From: Prosapia bicincta | Lineage: Eukaryota; Arthropoda; Insecta; Hemiptera; Cercopidae | Direction of reading: 5' to 3' | Length of the DNA: 64,000 nucleotides | Assembly (NCBI GenBank): GCA_036971475.1 | Contig: JBAIZL010000001.1 | Location: 286,987,925 to 287,051,924 of the forward strand | Shown here: one piece after another, positions 22,015 through 35,333 of the stretch | Layout: each line of letters begins with the position of its first letter | How positions within the stretch are numbered: position 1 is the first letter of the stretch | Translations under genes and position numbers: made by a program | Notes under the pieces: model-generated | What the model was told of the DNA's origin: nothing | The model's database searches: none | The model's input: only the letters and a program-made list of their open reading frames with translations

Positions 22015-24436
22015 ATGGACATAAAAGTGCTATTTTTATTATTTTTTATATGTGTTATGGTGGCTACCAAGGTAAGTAATGAATAATGCATTTACAAATC
22101 TGATGTCCATTTGTTGAAATGTGATCAGTAGTAGTTCAAGAAGCATACTCTTAATTTTTGAGTACATCAGTTCTGGGTCAGTTGCTAATTGAAGGATGTA
22201 TTTGCTAACTACTGCTATAAATCTACATTAATCCACGCAATGGTATCATGTAATGATAAATTAGAATTTTTTTTTATTTATTTCACTAAGCTAACTCTTG
22301 ATATAGATGCAAATTAAGTCAAATAAATAACTATTTAGTTTAGTTTCTAGTTTATTACTAGCCATTATTAACAAATTAATGTTATTATATATAGTACATT
22401 ATATAGTAAGATAAGGTATGATTACATCGCCCATTGTCACACTCCTCATACTACATGAAATATAATTTTGATGATTCAGCACTGGAGTATAGTAAACAAA
22501 CACTGTGAATTGCTGGTTAGTAATGAGTAACTATTCCAACAGTTTAAGTGCGAGCTCCTGTGTATGTTAATGGTGCATCTACTTTTCTAACTGCTTGTAA
22601 TTTTTTAGAGTCACTGTATCCATAAAATGGCTACATTTTTTGTGTGTATAAAATGATTATTAAGAGTTTTGCAACCAATGTTTGTCAGTGGGTATATAAC
22701 AGTGAACCTTATGATAAAAATACTACGAAGTTGGACAAACCATCAAAATTGTTTCTGCTTCATTTGTGGTAATATTAAAGTCTCAGGAGAAATTTAACTC
22801 CTACATTTTATAAGCATACAAGTTATATTTTGGATGTAAAGCTGGCGATCAGGACAAGTCCTGGGTCATTCATATTGGTTGCAATTCCTATGGTTTGGAA
22901 AAAACAGAAGGATCATTCAACAGACTGTTATTTTTGCACAACGAAAATATCAGGTTTAACAGCTAAGACAAGACATATAGTTCAATACCTTAATATCCTT
23001 TCTGCTTTAAAAGCTGTTCCACACAATCCACAACTTCCAATTCCAGTACCACCAAAAACATTGGAATAAATGAAGATGATATTACTGTAGAAGATAATAA
23101 TTCAGATTTGTCTAATGATGAAGATATGAGAGAGACTTTTTAGACAATAGAAATATTATACCACACTTAATAAATCAGTCAGAATTGAATGATCTCGTTT
23201 GTGATCTAAATTTATAACAAAAATCAAGCAAAACTTCTTGATGGTATGGAATCTTTTGCAACACGAAACAAAAGTATGTTTTTTGTGACAGGCAGTGTGG
23301 CTTTGAACAATTCTTGCAGTATAAATAAAGAATTAGTTTACTGTCATGATATGAACTCTTTATTTGAAGCTTTTGGACATGTTCGCCATTCTGATGGGTG
23401 GTGTCATTTTTAGACGCTTCAAAACATAGCTTGAAAGCAGTTCTTCATGTACCAAATAAATACCTATCAATACCTGTAGCTTGTGAAGGAAACATACGAA
23501 AATATGAAACTTGTGTTGGATATGATAAAGTACTTGAAACATTTATGGCATGTTTGTGGAGACCTGAAAGTGATGGCAACTGTTACTTGGTTTACAACTT
23601 CGGTATACGAAATTTTGTTGTCTTTTGTGAGTGGATCCGCAGAGACCTGATTAATCATTATATCAAAAAAGAGAAGCCAAAACGAGAAAGATTGTCTGAG
23701 GGAGAGAATAATGTGCAGCCAGCACTATGTTCCAAACAAGTTGCTTAAACTAGGTGAGGCTAAGATAAAATAAGGTATATTTGTTGGCCCAGACATAATA
23801 AAATTAATAAGTGATATTGAATTTGAAAAAAATTTAAATAACCGTTAGGTTGCTGCTTGGAAATCTTTTAAAAATTCGTTAAAAACTTCTTTGGAAATTA
23901 TAAGGCAGATAACTACAGGGGAATTATAACAGCTTCTAAAGAACTATATAAAATACTTGGCTCTAATATGCCACTATAAATCCACTCCTTGAATTTCTTT
24001 CCCAAAATCTTAAAGCTGTGGGTGATTAACATTGTGAATGCTTTCACCATGAAATATCTGCCATGGAGAAATGCTACCAGGGAAAGTGGAATACAAGAAT
24101 GTTGGCTGACGACTGATATAACTACAGTAGAATACACCAAAAAATAAAAATGAATCAAATTTTAGGTATGTAGAAATTTCACATAAACATTATATGGTTA
24201 TACCATAGTAAAATGTGTTTTTTTAAAATTGTTTAATTGGTTTTTACAAAATAACTATGCTTGATGGAAAGAAACAGTTTTCATATTTGAAATCAGCATC
24301 AAAAGTACTATAATATTCTACATTTTTGTTCTTGTAACAAACAAAACACAAAATTTTGTTGTAAAGTGTTATTTTATTCTAGATTGTAATAACACCCTCT
24401 GATGATAGTGACGGAAATGGTGAAGATGGTACATGA
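22015..24436 (+). CDS. Candidate small secreted peptide gene, two exons, 36 residues
   Basis: Exon 22015-22071 encodes MDIKVLFLLFFICVMVATK, a textbook signal peptide, ending at a consensus donor GTAAGT. A strong acceptor (T-rich tract then TAG) at 24381-24382 opens exon 24383-24436 in the same phase: IVITPSDDSDGNGEDGT and stop. The mature part would be about 17 residues, acidic and without cysteine. The 2.3-kb intron contains a dead transposon-derived gene, as expected of an intron. AATAAA hexamers lie downstream (for example near 24890), before the convergent MOB4 3' end. A short upstream ATG (22006) in another frame stops after five codons. I recognise no family. The alternative is chance pairing of a signal-like stretch with an unrelated acceptor, or further exons that I did not see. 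Confidence 0.48.
22810..24175 (+). pseudogene. Degraded transposon-derived gene of the TDCYFC family
   Basis: Fragments in changing frames match a repetitive protein family common in arthropods and cnidarians: KDHSTDCYFCTTKISGLTAK and an AVPHNPQLPIPVP stretch (22890-23065), FLDASKHSLKAVLHVPNK and VACEGNIRKYET (23404-23520), then FCEWIRRD...HYIKKEKPKRERL (23620-23690) and a GIFVGPDIIKLI-like part near 23780. The family looks like captured or domesticated mobile-element protein; its biochemical role is not known to me. Stops and frameshifts occur throughout. It lies in the intron of the candidate peptide gene. Confidence 0.75.
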
Positions 24437-25127
24437 AGGTTTAATCTTAGGTAACTTGTTATATTAGTTATTTTTGTGGTTTTTACCAATATTTTTATTG
24501 TAATATATTGTAGCACTGTGCTCTTAATATTGTATAAATCAGAAAAAATTTTCTACATATAGGAATTTTGTGGAATTGACAACCCATATATATTTTCGAA
24601 AAACGTTTGGCTGTTTTTAACAAAAACTTTTCCATAGATAAAGTTTCAAGTTTTCTTCTAGTTCAAGTAAATTCTGGAATTAAAACAATTTCTTATATGT
24701 ACAGGAACAAAAAATAAATCAAACAAACACTATTTACCATTTTAATGTATTTGTCGAACTGTTTTTGACATATATAATTATGTCTTATGTTTAATGTAAT
24801 TCTGTCTAGCACTTTTTAATAATTATTTTATGATTGTAGTTATGTTGAAGCCGTCCTTTTGTATTTCCTTCACATAACACTTAATCCTTAAATAAACTTC
24901 AGATTTCTATAACACAAATATGCCAACCAGTTTCTTTTTACTGTGAAAATATTAACTAGTGAAACTTAATGAAAAACAAACAATTATAAATTTTATAAAT
25001 GCTTGGTAAAATATTTCAATAAATAATAGTTCTGTTTACAAATAAAACCAATGGGTTTTATTTTGTATCCTAATAGGTATATATTTTGTTAAATTATTCA
25101 CTGTCCTTGTGTCAACGAGCTTAAGGC

Positions 25128-28100
25128 TTATGCTTCTGATTCTCCGCTGCCGCCGACTTCCCCTTCTAATATAGGTACGATCAGGTTATCTTTGGACATC
25201 AGGTTGTACTTAGTCACAAAAAATGTGAATCTTCGACATAAAAATGTTTCATTCTGTAAACAAAGTAGTTATTACAGTGGTTAGCAATACATTTTAATAA
25301 AGTTCATTGGTTTTTGTTTTGTAAATGCTAGAAGTGATTAAATAAATCACATTTTCAACATTATGTCTACTTCCGCACCGGCACGCTCCAGATTTTTACA
25401 ATTAAATAGTGTTTAAATTTTCTTCACTATTTTCTCATTTATAACTAAGTATTTAAGTATAGATTTTGAGATAAAACGATGCTGTCAAATGTGGAAGTTA
25501 ACGAAAAAAAAGTCAGTAGTTTGATGAGATCTCCAATATCGCCGCCGTGCTAAATGTGTTAAGTAGTAATAGTAGGCCTAAATATATGTTTGATAATTGA
25601 GTAGCGATAAAATAGTTCCTAGTTCAGATTCATTTTTTTATGATAGAAAATGGAAAAACTAACACAATGATAAATAACGCCCTGCATATATATAAACATT
25701 GTACTGCTCTGTAAGCACTCTGCAACCCTACCTCCATAAAATTTCACAGGGATTGTTAATCCTGTTCAGATACAGATCCCATGAAATATTTCTTTGAATA
25801 AAAAGCTATTGAAAAAGCGAGTAAAATACAATGGTAAGAATTTATAAAACTATATTTCTCTAAATTTGTTTTAATATTACTGGTAAATTAGCAACTATGA
25901 ATTTTAGAAATGTTCAAATTTTGGAAAAAAGTAATATTTGCTGTATTAATTTTTTCAACAATATATGATTTGTATGCGCTGCAGAGAATTTAGTTCTTTT
26001 TATACAAATATAAAAGTTTTGAAAATTGTAGAGTTTTTGATACATGTTTTGTAGTATTGTATTTTTAATCTAATGTTGGGAAACGATAAAGTAGGTCCTG
26101 GCTAATGAAATACAAGTTTTCGGATAGAAAAAATATTGGCTGGCCAGAAATAGGGTTAAGCTAAAATTTGTCTGAAATATTTTTTTTATATTCATCGAGT
26201 TTCTCACATCGTTCTAAAAATTCCATGTACATTTAAAGTAGAAGTGGAAGTAGAAGCTAATAAAGTTAAAAATCAAGAGATACATCTACAACTGTGACAC
26301 CACACTGCATGTTTTAAAAATAAAATGGAAATTTTGTCTATAGTTGGTACGGAGTAGATAAAAATAGAAAGTTAATAATAATTTACTGCCAAAATATTTG
26401 AATAAAACTAATTAAGGTTAATATTAGCAACATTTCACAATAATAAATCTACCTATCCATGAGAGAAAATAATTTTCATTGAAAATTATGCATTAAAAGA
26501 TTTGTTGTATTTGTATTTTCTAATATGCGAACAACTTTTAGAAAGTATAGTTTTTTTGGTCCATCAATGCATATAAAATCAAGCAGTATAATTCAATAGA
26601 TCATAGCAGTAATCATGATCACACTTACAATCTTCTAAATTATAAAGCAAGTACATTACCTATTACCTAATCTATAGGTATTATTGTTTTAGATGGCTCT
26701 CAAGGATGACAGGTATTGTTTATCATATAATGTATGTCTTAGTAGTATAAGCACTCATTACAGTTTTGCTTTATGCAGTGATAGGAAACTTGAACAATAA
26801 TACTTTAACTACTTCAGTAAAACCCAAAACAATTTGAGCCAATCACAATTTACAAAATTTTTTTCCTCAAAACTGATGTTGAAATTTGAAAACTTTCAAG
26901 TTCAAGTCTTTTGTATTTTCAATAATAGCTATTATTCAGACTATATGGGACAAGAAGCCTCTTTCTAGCCAGTGGAAAAAGTTTGTCTGAAAATTACTAA
27001 CATCTATTAGTGGATACTAACACACTGGATACTAGAAGAAATATATATAAACGCTATATACTTAATGAAAAAATATTTCCTTAAAATTACGTCGAACCTA
27101 TTATTTTATTGCAGGAATCATAAATGACTTATGAGAAACAAATAAATACTAAAATTATATTTATCAGCAGAAGTCTTTAACATAAACATCTGAATTATTA
27201 CAAGCCCCTTACTACAGAAAATAGCTTTGAGCCAGACACAAACTGACAAGCAGTAAAAAAAAAGAAGTGACAAATTTATGAAGCAAAATCCAGGTAAAAT
27301 TAACACAGTAACACAAACTTACAGACCTATTGGTTATATCACTACCAACCTTCTACATTTCAATGTTAAACATCATTCTTCAAAATTAAAGATTAGGTTA
27401 AGTTCAATGATTAGCTTAGTAAATATTTTTTTAAATAACTGCCGAGTTTTGGAAAAGATTTCCAGAAAGTAGAAACTATGCAATAAAAGTTGAGAGGATG
27501 CCATAGCTCTTAACATATGTGTCAACGTTATCTTAAAAATAGAAATTTCTGGACCCAATATTAAAATGTTTTTTTTTTTAATCAATGTTTCTGCACTTAT
27601 CCTTGTTGTTTATAAAATCTGATTAGAAAAAAATTATTTTTGTTTTACCAGGTGTTTCAGTTGATTCTATAAAGTACATATACTCAAGGGGATAAAAATA
27701 TTAGGGAGAGAGGCAATGTCCATTACAAGGTGTTTCAAAAACTTTGTAATCCAAAGGTTTAACAGCTGCTTACAAACCCAATAGGAACAGATTAAAAATG
27801 CTGGATCAGGCAAACAATGCGCTACATATTTTAAAATAATAGAGTACTGGATAAAACTCACCTCAAAATCGTCAAATATGTTTCGGTGATGGAAATATGC
27901 ATGAGAGAAAATCCTATATACTCTGCGGCAAACTGAGCCCAGTTTTGATACAGATGACTCCTTAATACTAATTCTGAAACATTAAAAGAGCAATAAATTC
28001 ATCTCTAAACATTTATAACTGCTTTAACCTTATGCCATATTTTAAAATATCTTTATAACCATTTATACCAAATACAAAATACCTCTGTTTTACAATACCA

Positions 28101-31100
28101 AACTTCTCTATCTTTCTAAATGGATATATTTTCTATAGGTTTGAGACCAGATGACTAGGATAAGTTGACTAAATACAAAATTATAGTCAATAATCTCTGA
28201 AATTAGTTTATTTGCATTTTATGTACATTTCAGTAGAAGTACTCATGAAAATGGTTACCTTGTAGCTTAAATGTAAATCGGCTATTATTTTTTCAATTCC
28301 TTCTATTAGCTCACACTCTCCATATATATCTTGTTCAAATTTTCAATTGATAATAAAATACTTTTTATTCATCCACACAAGTTCAATTACATTTTTTTAA
28401 ACTTGTAGTGAATGACAATTGATGTTAATACAGCTTTTTTCAAATATTATTTCATTAATTAAATTTAATGAATTAATTTTAGATTTATATGGAAGACAAT
28501 CGTTTCACAAAAGAGGCAAGGTGTGCAATATAGTCATTTTTGTTCCATTTTGCTCAAGTGATAACATATGATTTCATAAAACAGTTGATTATATGTTGTA
28601 GGTTAAACCGCTGTTTAATGCATAGTTTATGTTACTTTATTTATACTAATTGTAATTATTTAATAAAAAGCGATTGCTGACATCAGTAAGAATTGAGTTT
28701 AAAAATTTTTGTTCATATTACTTGTTTGTGTTTATTTAATTTAGAGTCTGCAGTTTCTCAAGAGAATAATAAATAGATTAGGTTAGTAACATTTATTTTC
28801 ATAATTAAACCTATCTTGAATAGATACTATGTAGCTATATTGTAATAAAACTACATAGTAATGTAATAGAATGGAATGCTCTGTTCTAATTAGAAACTAT
28901 GATCTTATATAGAGTTTCAAGTGTTTTGGTAAATAGAGGTCATATTTGCATTTTTCAAATTTTAACCGTTAAATTACTGTGGTATTTACACCACTTTTAC
29001 TGTTTAGAATGTATTTAAAAGTACAAGTAAAAACAATCAATGTTTAGAATGCAAACTTAAGTAACATGTTTAAAAACAAAGCAAAAAAATGAGTTAAAAA
29101 AGTATTTCCTATATATTAGTTCAACTAATGTTGAAGTAATATATGGGAAAGAGTTTTTGAAATCAACTCTGTCAAGTTTGGTTAAAAAAACTCATGCTAT
29201 CACCATATAAATAGCACACATTACAAGAGCCTGTCTGTGAAATAGTCTCAAAGCAAAATTTGAATAATGAAATGTTGTTCTGGAATATAACATCCCTTTT
29301 TATACAAATCATGGTGAGAATATTAAAACAACCTTTGCCAAGCTCGGCAGGGTGTTGTAGACAAAGTTGTGTTGAAGGACTGATTGCAGATTTAAAGAAG
29401 ATATATCATATGAAGCTGAACTAGATTCACTACTACTTTCAACATGGTTGAGATAAGAGAACTTGCATGATTGAAACTTTATTGAGAAAAAGACATTAAT
29501 AAAAAAAAAAAACTGTACATACTAAATAAATATTTAAAAATGAGGCAATTTTTTATGAAAACTGTACATAAGGCAACAAGATTCACGAAAATCTGTTAAA
29601 ATTTAACCGTAAAGTTTTACTACTTTTGGTATCACTTGGCAAAAAACCACTACTTACTGATATTTTTCAGCACACCCACTTCACACTAGATCAGTGCATT
29701 GTTCAATGCCGTGAGTCACGGGCAAAACTGTTGCTTAAGTGTGTTATATTAGAGTGAGTCTGTGGTGTATTAGTGTTTTATTGTTCTTAGAGTAGTTCTA
29801 CTAAGCTACTCAGTGCACTGACCTAGTGCAAAACAAGTGTTCTGAAAAATATCAGTAAGTAGTGGTTTTCTTGCCAAGCGATACTAAAAGTAGTAATATA
29901 AAAAAACATCATCGTACAACACAAAATGGCAAGTTTCAATAGATATAGTTTAACTAATTCCAAATTACATGACAGTTATTTGGTAACGAAAATTCATTTT
30001 AAAAAATTCAATTCAAAGACAAAATATAAGTTTTATAATGGTGTTTACAGAAATCACTAACATGAAAAAAATGTATATGTTAAAATTTCTATATGAAATC
30101 CATGCTTGTTCGCCACTAGATTCTAATATTTCCTTGGACAACTACTGCACTGCAGCTTCCTCAAAGTTGTTCTGGATATATAATGTTCTTCAGATTTCAC
30201 CATATCCTGATTTCTTGAAGTAAACATATGCAAGTAATTGGACCATGGAAAATCTATGCAAAATATTTGGAACATAGGTCAGTACCATAGGATAAAACCT
30301 AGGTTTCTACTATTTAAAAATTTATAGCTGCTTTGTAGATTGTCATACAATTTGTATAACCAATTTTGCTGCTTCTAAATATAAATAAAAACTTCTGAAA
30401 GCAGTTGTAATATCTACTAAGAGATATTACAAGGAATTACATTTTAAAAATGTTCACCAACTTTTACCATGTGATTTATTACAACATATATTTCAAATAC
30501 CTGAAATTACAATAGACTGAGCTAACTAACCTGCTAGGAAAATATTTATTGCTGTTTAAAAGGCAAGCAGCTCCATCAAGAGTGTGTCTAGTATAGTCGA
30601 TTGCAGGACATTCTTTCGGAGTTTTATGAGCTGCACATAGAAATATCCATTGTTCAGTAGCAGTCATCTGTGTACATGTCTCAGGATGGCATTCGTCTTG
30701 CAGTCTTACAGCTAGGCCATTCAATTCCATGCAGAACTGTCTGTTTATACAAAACATTTGTTATAACAAATATTGTTAAATGATAAAAATTGTGTCTTAA
30801 TTAATTTAAAGAAGAAATTTAGTAGAAGGATGTTAAAGTAATAATACTGTAAAATCCGCTTAATAAGCTCCTGTTTAAGACGATTTCTTGCTAAATACAA
30901 TTTTTTATCAGAACTTAAAAACATACTAATTTTCATGGATAATATGGTTTTTTGACACAACAATTTTCTCAACTACTATGGGAAATTCTACCACATATCA
31001 ATAAATTACAAGTAAAAAAGCATTATTGTAGTTTTATGCAGTTCAGCAGTTACGGTACTGTACAACACATCAATGGATATGATTTATTACAAATCGGAAT

Positions 31101-34100
31101 CTAATAAGAAAAAGAATAGAACTTTGATAAAGACTGTCTAAAATGATTCAGTAGGATGTTTACATCATTGATACAGAGCCCCAAGTTAACACAGCATAGG
31201 ATGACATCACCACTTTTCTGTTTGTTTAGTATAAAATGCCTTGATTTGTTTACTGTACAGTATACATTCCACCCTGAATGCATTTCCTCCTCCCTCCTTT
31301 TTACACTTTGGCACTTTTCCTACATCCTCTAAACACTGATGTCATACAATAAGTATCTATATATAAGTGCTATAGGATCATTTATTATTACATTGAGTAC
31401 TTGTTATCAAGTATAGAGTGGTGTGTTTTTAGTCTTATGAGATGAGCAGGATAAAAAGAAATGTTTTATCAGTTGATGACTAAATGAAAGTTTCGAAGAG
31501 TTACAATGAAAATTCAGATCTGAGAAGTCAAAAACAAATTGCGGCCGATCTGAACATTCCAAGTTCCACCTTGAAAACAATTTTAAAAAAGAGAAAGGAG
31601 TTAGAAAATAATGCAGACTGGAGGTATGAAGGATTGGAAAAAGTTTTGTTACACTAGTTTCAAGCTCATAACTTAAGTCTGCCTATGAATGAGACATTTG
31701 CTAACCAAAAAAAATTGCAAAAGAGCTTCAAATTATTAATTTTATTAGGTCTAGTAGGTAGATTCAAAACAAGACATGATCTATATTGCCAGATCGATGT
31801 AGAAGCAGAGTCAGTAAATGAAGGTGTTTCTTTGTGGGACGAAACCATGCTACAACAATTGCTGAAGGATTTCTTCTCCCCATGTGATTTTTTTATTGCT
31901 ATTTAAACCTATGTCAGATAAGTCACTTGTTTATATGAAGGACAAATGGGACGGTGGAAAATTAAGTAAAGAGAGACTTTCAGTACTAGTGTGCTGAAAT
32001 GCAGATGGTTCAGAGAACTCGCCTCATGGATGGATGAGAAGATGAACAACTTGTTTTATATGTAAAACAGCTCAATACGATTTTTCAAAGACAGAATCAA
32101 AAGATTCTACTACTTATTGATAACTGTCCAGAATAATATTGAACTAACCAAAATAAAAATTGCGTTTCTACCCCGAAAAAGCACAAGCAAGCTACAACCC
32201 ATAAATCAAAAGACAATAAAACTTGTAAAGCAGTATTACAGTAAGCGACTAGTACAAAGAAACTTATGTATCATAGAACACGGTAATCAGCAACATCTTG
32301 TAAACATTTTCAATGCCATTATTATATTACTTCTGCATAGAATTAAGTCAGTCCTAAGATAGATAGGACGGTTTCTAAAAGTGGGTGTCAAATGTTCTCA
32401 ATGTGAACTGACAACAAAGTTGAGGCAGTCATATTTGATGACTTTTCTGTCTACATATCTGTCGACGATAATATACAGGTACAAACAAAACAGGAAATTG
32501 TGAAAGACGTTGCTTCAATAGCTTCCACTACAAATGATGAGAAGGAGAATGATGATAATGAAGAAGAAGAATAGTCTCTGCCGCCAGATGAAGCATTTAG
32601 TGCACTAGCTGTTCTGAGAAGTTACATTAACAGCTTGCCCGGAACTTCAGACAAAGCTATCGAAAAAATTAATCAAACAAAACATTGATTTTAAATTCTT
32701 CTTTGAAAACATTAAAACAATAAGATCAAAAGTAATTTTTAAAATCCGTACATTGTCTTTCATCATTTCATATGAAAATGCATTATATTATATATTTATA
32801 CTTGAATTTATATTGAAAAAATACAATAAAATTGTTAACATTTTACATTTATTTGGAAGATTGGCCTTGAACAGGTAATGCGTAGTATCCCCGACAACGT
32901 TTTGCCCCATAATATAATTATTAATGTCAACCCATGATAGTCACTGGTGTCCGACGACATTATAAAATAAACAAGTTTAAATGAATAAACACACAAGAAG
33001 ACAAAATTTTATTATGTTTTGTCATTATTTAAACAAAAAGTTTCAAAAAAGATTGTGTTTGAAAGTTATCGAAAAACTGGTTGGATGACAGCCTGCGTGA
33101 AAAAGCTTGTATAATCCTATGAGAGAAGTGGACAAAATTGTAAATCATAAAAAGGATTAATATAATGACGATTGCTTGTAAATTAGTACGAGTATTAATC
33201 ATTTTTAAAATGTTGGTAGTTTATATATCTATTTATTATAAATTTATGTAGATAATTAGTTTTAAATGAAATCATTTGAATTTAGGAATAAAACCATGTT
33301 CTAAGCCTTATAAATGTAAATTTATTCATTCACATTTTCAGTTACTGAAAATTTTTCAAAATTCTTTTGTTTAATTCACTTTAACACTAGTTTATGACTG
33401 TCTGAACTTTAAATTTATAAAAACTTACTGAGACAGAACTTTTTTGATTGCTATGTGGCGATCTTCATCATTTCTTCTTCTAGGAGTTGTTAGGTTAAGC
33501 AATGACTGTTTTATACATTTGTCCAATATATTTTCACTAACTACTTCAATATACTCTTTCGATTACACTTTTTTTTGTAGTATATTATGCAAACTAAAAA
33601 ATCAATGATTTACCTTAGATGTTCGTATTTCCAAACTCCTTCATCCTGAGCATCTGGAGGAGTAAGGATCAAGTCGATATTAGATGGATCCCTCCGGATT
33701 TGTTGCTGAATATACTGTTGTACTGCAAGAGTAGAATCCATTTCTTCAAAAAGTTCATCCGCCCAACGGCTAAAATCCTGCACAATAATACTACACTATT
33801 AGACTACATTTTACAAGAAAGTGGTCATATCAGGAGTAAAATATTTTTTAATAAATTAACTAAGTACTTTTCAATTCCTATTTGCATTGCTTGTAGTATT
33901 AAGAAAGCTGATATTATCCAGGATATGAAACCGATGGATTAGTTCAATGCCCTTCAGTTTGAAAACTGCAAAAGAAATAAAATATTCACTGTGATAACAA
34001 TAGCATCCCTCTTAATCAACCCTAATTCAAAAGATGTTAATCAATCGGTCAGTCACAGAAAAAGGGTAGTTTTTGGAGTGTTTGTTTAAAACAGTGGCTA

Positions 34101-35333
34101 TCGGTAGGATTAGGCCACGTCCTTTGCAAAGTAGTAGGCATTAGAGGTTTTTATTTTAAAAAGTGGGGTGAACAACAAAGGGGACTATTTTTGTTTTCTA
34201 TATAAATTTTAAAATGTACAAAAGTCGACTAAACCTAATCATACATGTAATGATTTGAGGCTTGTCAAATAAAAACCAAACCAACTAATGAAGTAGTATA
34301 GCAAACAAAATAATTATGAATGACAAAATTAATTACAAATTACCTTAAATTAGGATAGAATATGGTTTAGTGAAGGATGTGTGGTGAACAAGGAAGGAAA
34401 TATATTAGAGAGGGGGTAGTTAAACTAGGAAGGTTTTAGTATGTGTTCTGAAAATCAGAAGGGGGATCCAGAGGAATCGCTAGAATTTTGTGTGTGCAAG
34501 TAAACTAAGCTTGAGCTCTACAGATAAATTTTCCAAAAGAGGTAATTAAAAATGTATAAATATTAAATGTAACAGACTAAATGTAGTCATGCTGAAGATG
34601 ATTGTTTTATTTATTTCTAATAAAAAATACACCACAGTTGCTCCAAGTTATTATCAAAATAAGTATTACTTTAGGCATGAATGTAAATATTTCCAAGAGT
34701 AAATGTTTCAAGAAAAATTTATAACACGTAACTTGTCACAAATAAAGCTTGAAGGATTAATACTTTTTGTCTTCATTACCCAACAAGGTTAGGAAATTGT
34801 TAAGATTTGGGAACTATGTAGACGTCTGCTTTTTATTTTCTTGTTCTTGTGCACATTTATGCCATGTGATAAAAACCAAAAGACCGTATTACCATTACAA
34901 CTTAACTTTTGTAAGGTAGAAATATTAAAATTAAATTTTGGTTTTCCTATGGTGCCCTATTACTGTTTAAACAATTTCACCTAATCCAACTAAAAGGGAG
35001 AGACTACTAAATTATTTAATGTGCTAAATACATATATTCTTAATAAAAAAACGTTTAATTCATGATGGAAATACCTTCCAACTTAATTTTAAACTGAGCT
35101 TTGGAAAAGGTGAATTATTTTGTAAATATTTACCACTTGTTTTATTATTTTAGGTTAGGAAATATTTTTAGTTGTATACTAAGAACTAACAGAACATCAA
35201 ACAAAAGAAAAGAAAAAACTTCTTCGTCATACGAAAAAGTAGTTATGTCAGTCTAAAATAAATAAAATATAACCTTAGCTTTTGTTCCTGGACGATTTCG
35301 TCTCAAAATAGTGGAACCGTCAGCCATCTTCAT
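25128..35333 (-). CDS. MOB4: MOB4/phocein, MOB-like protein of the STRIPAK complex (5 exons, complete)
   Basis: Minus-strand exons 35333-35274, 33777-33614, 30740-30531, 27973-27862 and 25253-25128 have GT/AG borders and phases that fit exactly, giving 223 residues against 225 in human. Exon 1 is [20 protein letters not shown]; a second ATG at 35327 would also serve. Zinc-binding residues of the MOB fold are present: Cys92 and Cys97 in ECHPETC, His169 and His174 in FSHAYFHH. The stretch [20 protein letters not shown] is fully conserved. Known family role: a core component of the striatin-PP2A (STRIPAK) complex, acting against Hippo-type kinases and in vesicle traffic and neurites. Exon 5 is less conserved than the rest ([14 protein letters not shown], and a Gly-rich [11 protein letters not shown] tail). 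It shares a promoter region with ING3. Introns carry repeats at 28291, 29618, 31440 and 33360. Confidence 0.95.
28291..28715. repeat. Dispersed repeat R1, third copy (tRNA-like core missing)
   Basis: It begins with TTCAATTCCTTCTATTAGCT and shares the following 150 bp and the terminal 60-90 bp with the copies at 39883-40640 and 43960-44645. The central part with the tRNA-like segment is replaced or lost. It lies in a MOB4 intron. Confidence 0.65.
29618..29895. repeat. Foldback element with about 56-bp outer arms
   Basis: Left TACTACTTTTGGTATCACTT (29618) mirrors TACTACTTTTAGTATCGCTT at the right end, and the pairing continues through CCACTACTTACTGATATTTT. A second inner inverted repeat pairs CACTAGATCAGTGCA (29682) with the mirror at 29813-29828. 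The arm sequence matches the 3' end of PLE fossil A near 1620, so this looks like a PLE-terminus foldback. It is intronic in MOB4. Confidence 0.72.
31440..32690 (+). pseudogene. Tigger/pogo transposase fossil
   Basis: The frame starts near [13 protein letters not shown] (31443) with a CENP-B-type helix-turn-helix ([20 protein letters not shown]). It continues with [19 protein letters not shown] and [12 protein letters not shown] (31680-31780) and, after a degraded DDE region, a [20 protein letters not shown] stretch (32175-32235) typical of the last part of a Tigger DDE domain. Multiple stops and frameshifts are present. No convincing terminal repeats were found. It sits in the third MOB4 intron from the 3' end. 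Confidence 0.75.
33360..33500 (-). repeat. Solo PLE terminus with a decayed hammerhead-like motif
   Basis: Minus-strand sequence GATGAAGATCGCCACATAGC, then TTCTGTCTCAGTAAG and CAGACAGTCATAAACTAGTG, matches the 3' end of PLE fossil C (47500-47600). The GAAA of the hammerhead layout has become AAAA here (motif about 33431-33475). It lies in a MOB4 intron close to the exon at 33614. Confidence 0.65.

Noticed and set aside
29322..29360. Possible MOB4 exon suggested by an LPSLAKV reading
   Set aside because: The true [19 protein letters not shown] exon is at 27862-27973 with correct splice sites and phase.
30846..30890. Possible left terminus of the Tigger fossil (CTGTAAAATCCGCTTAATAA)
   Set aside because: No mirror of this sequence was found on the right side of the fossil.
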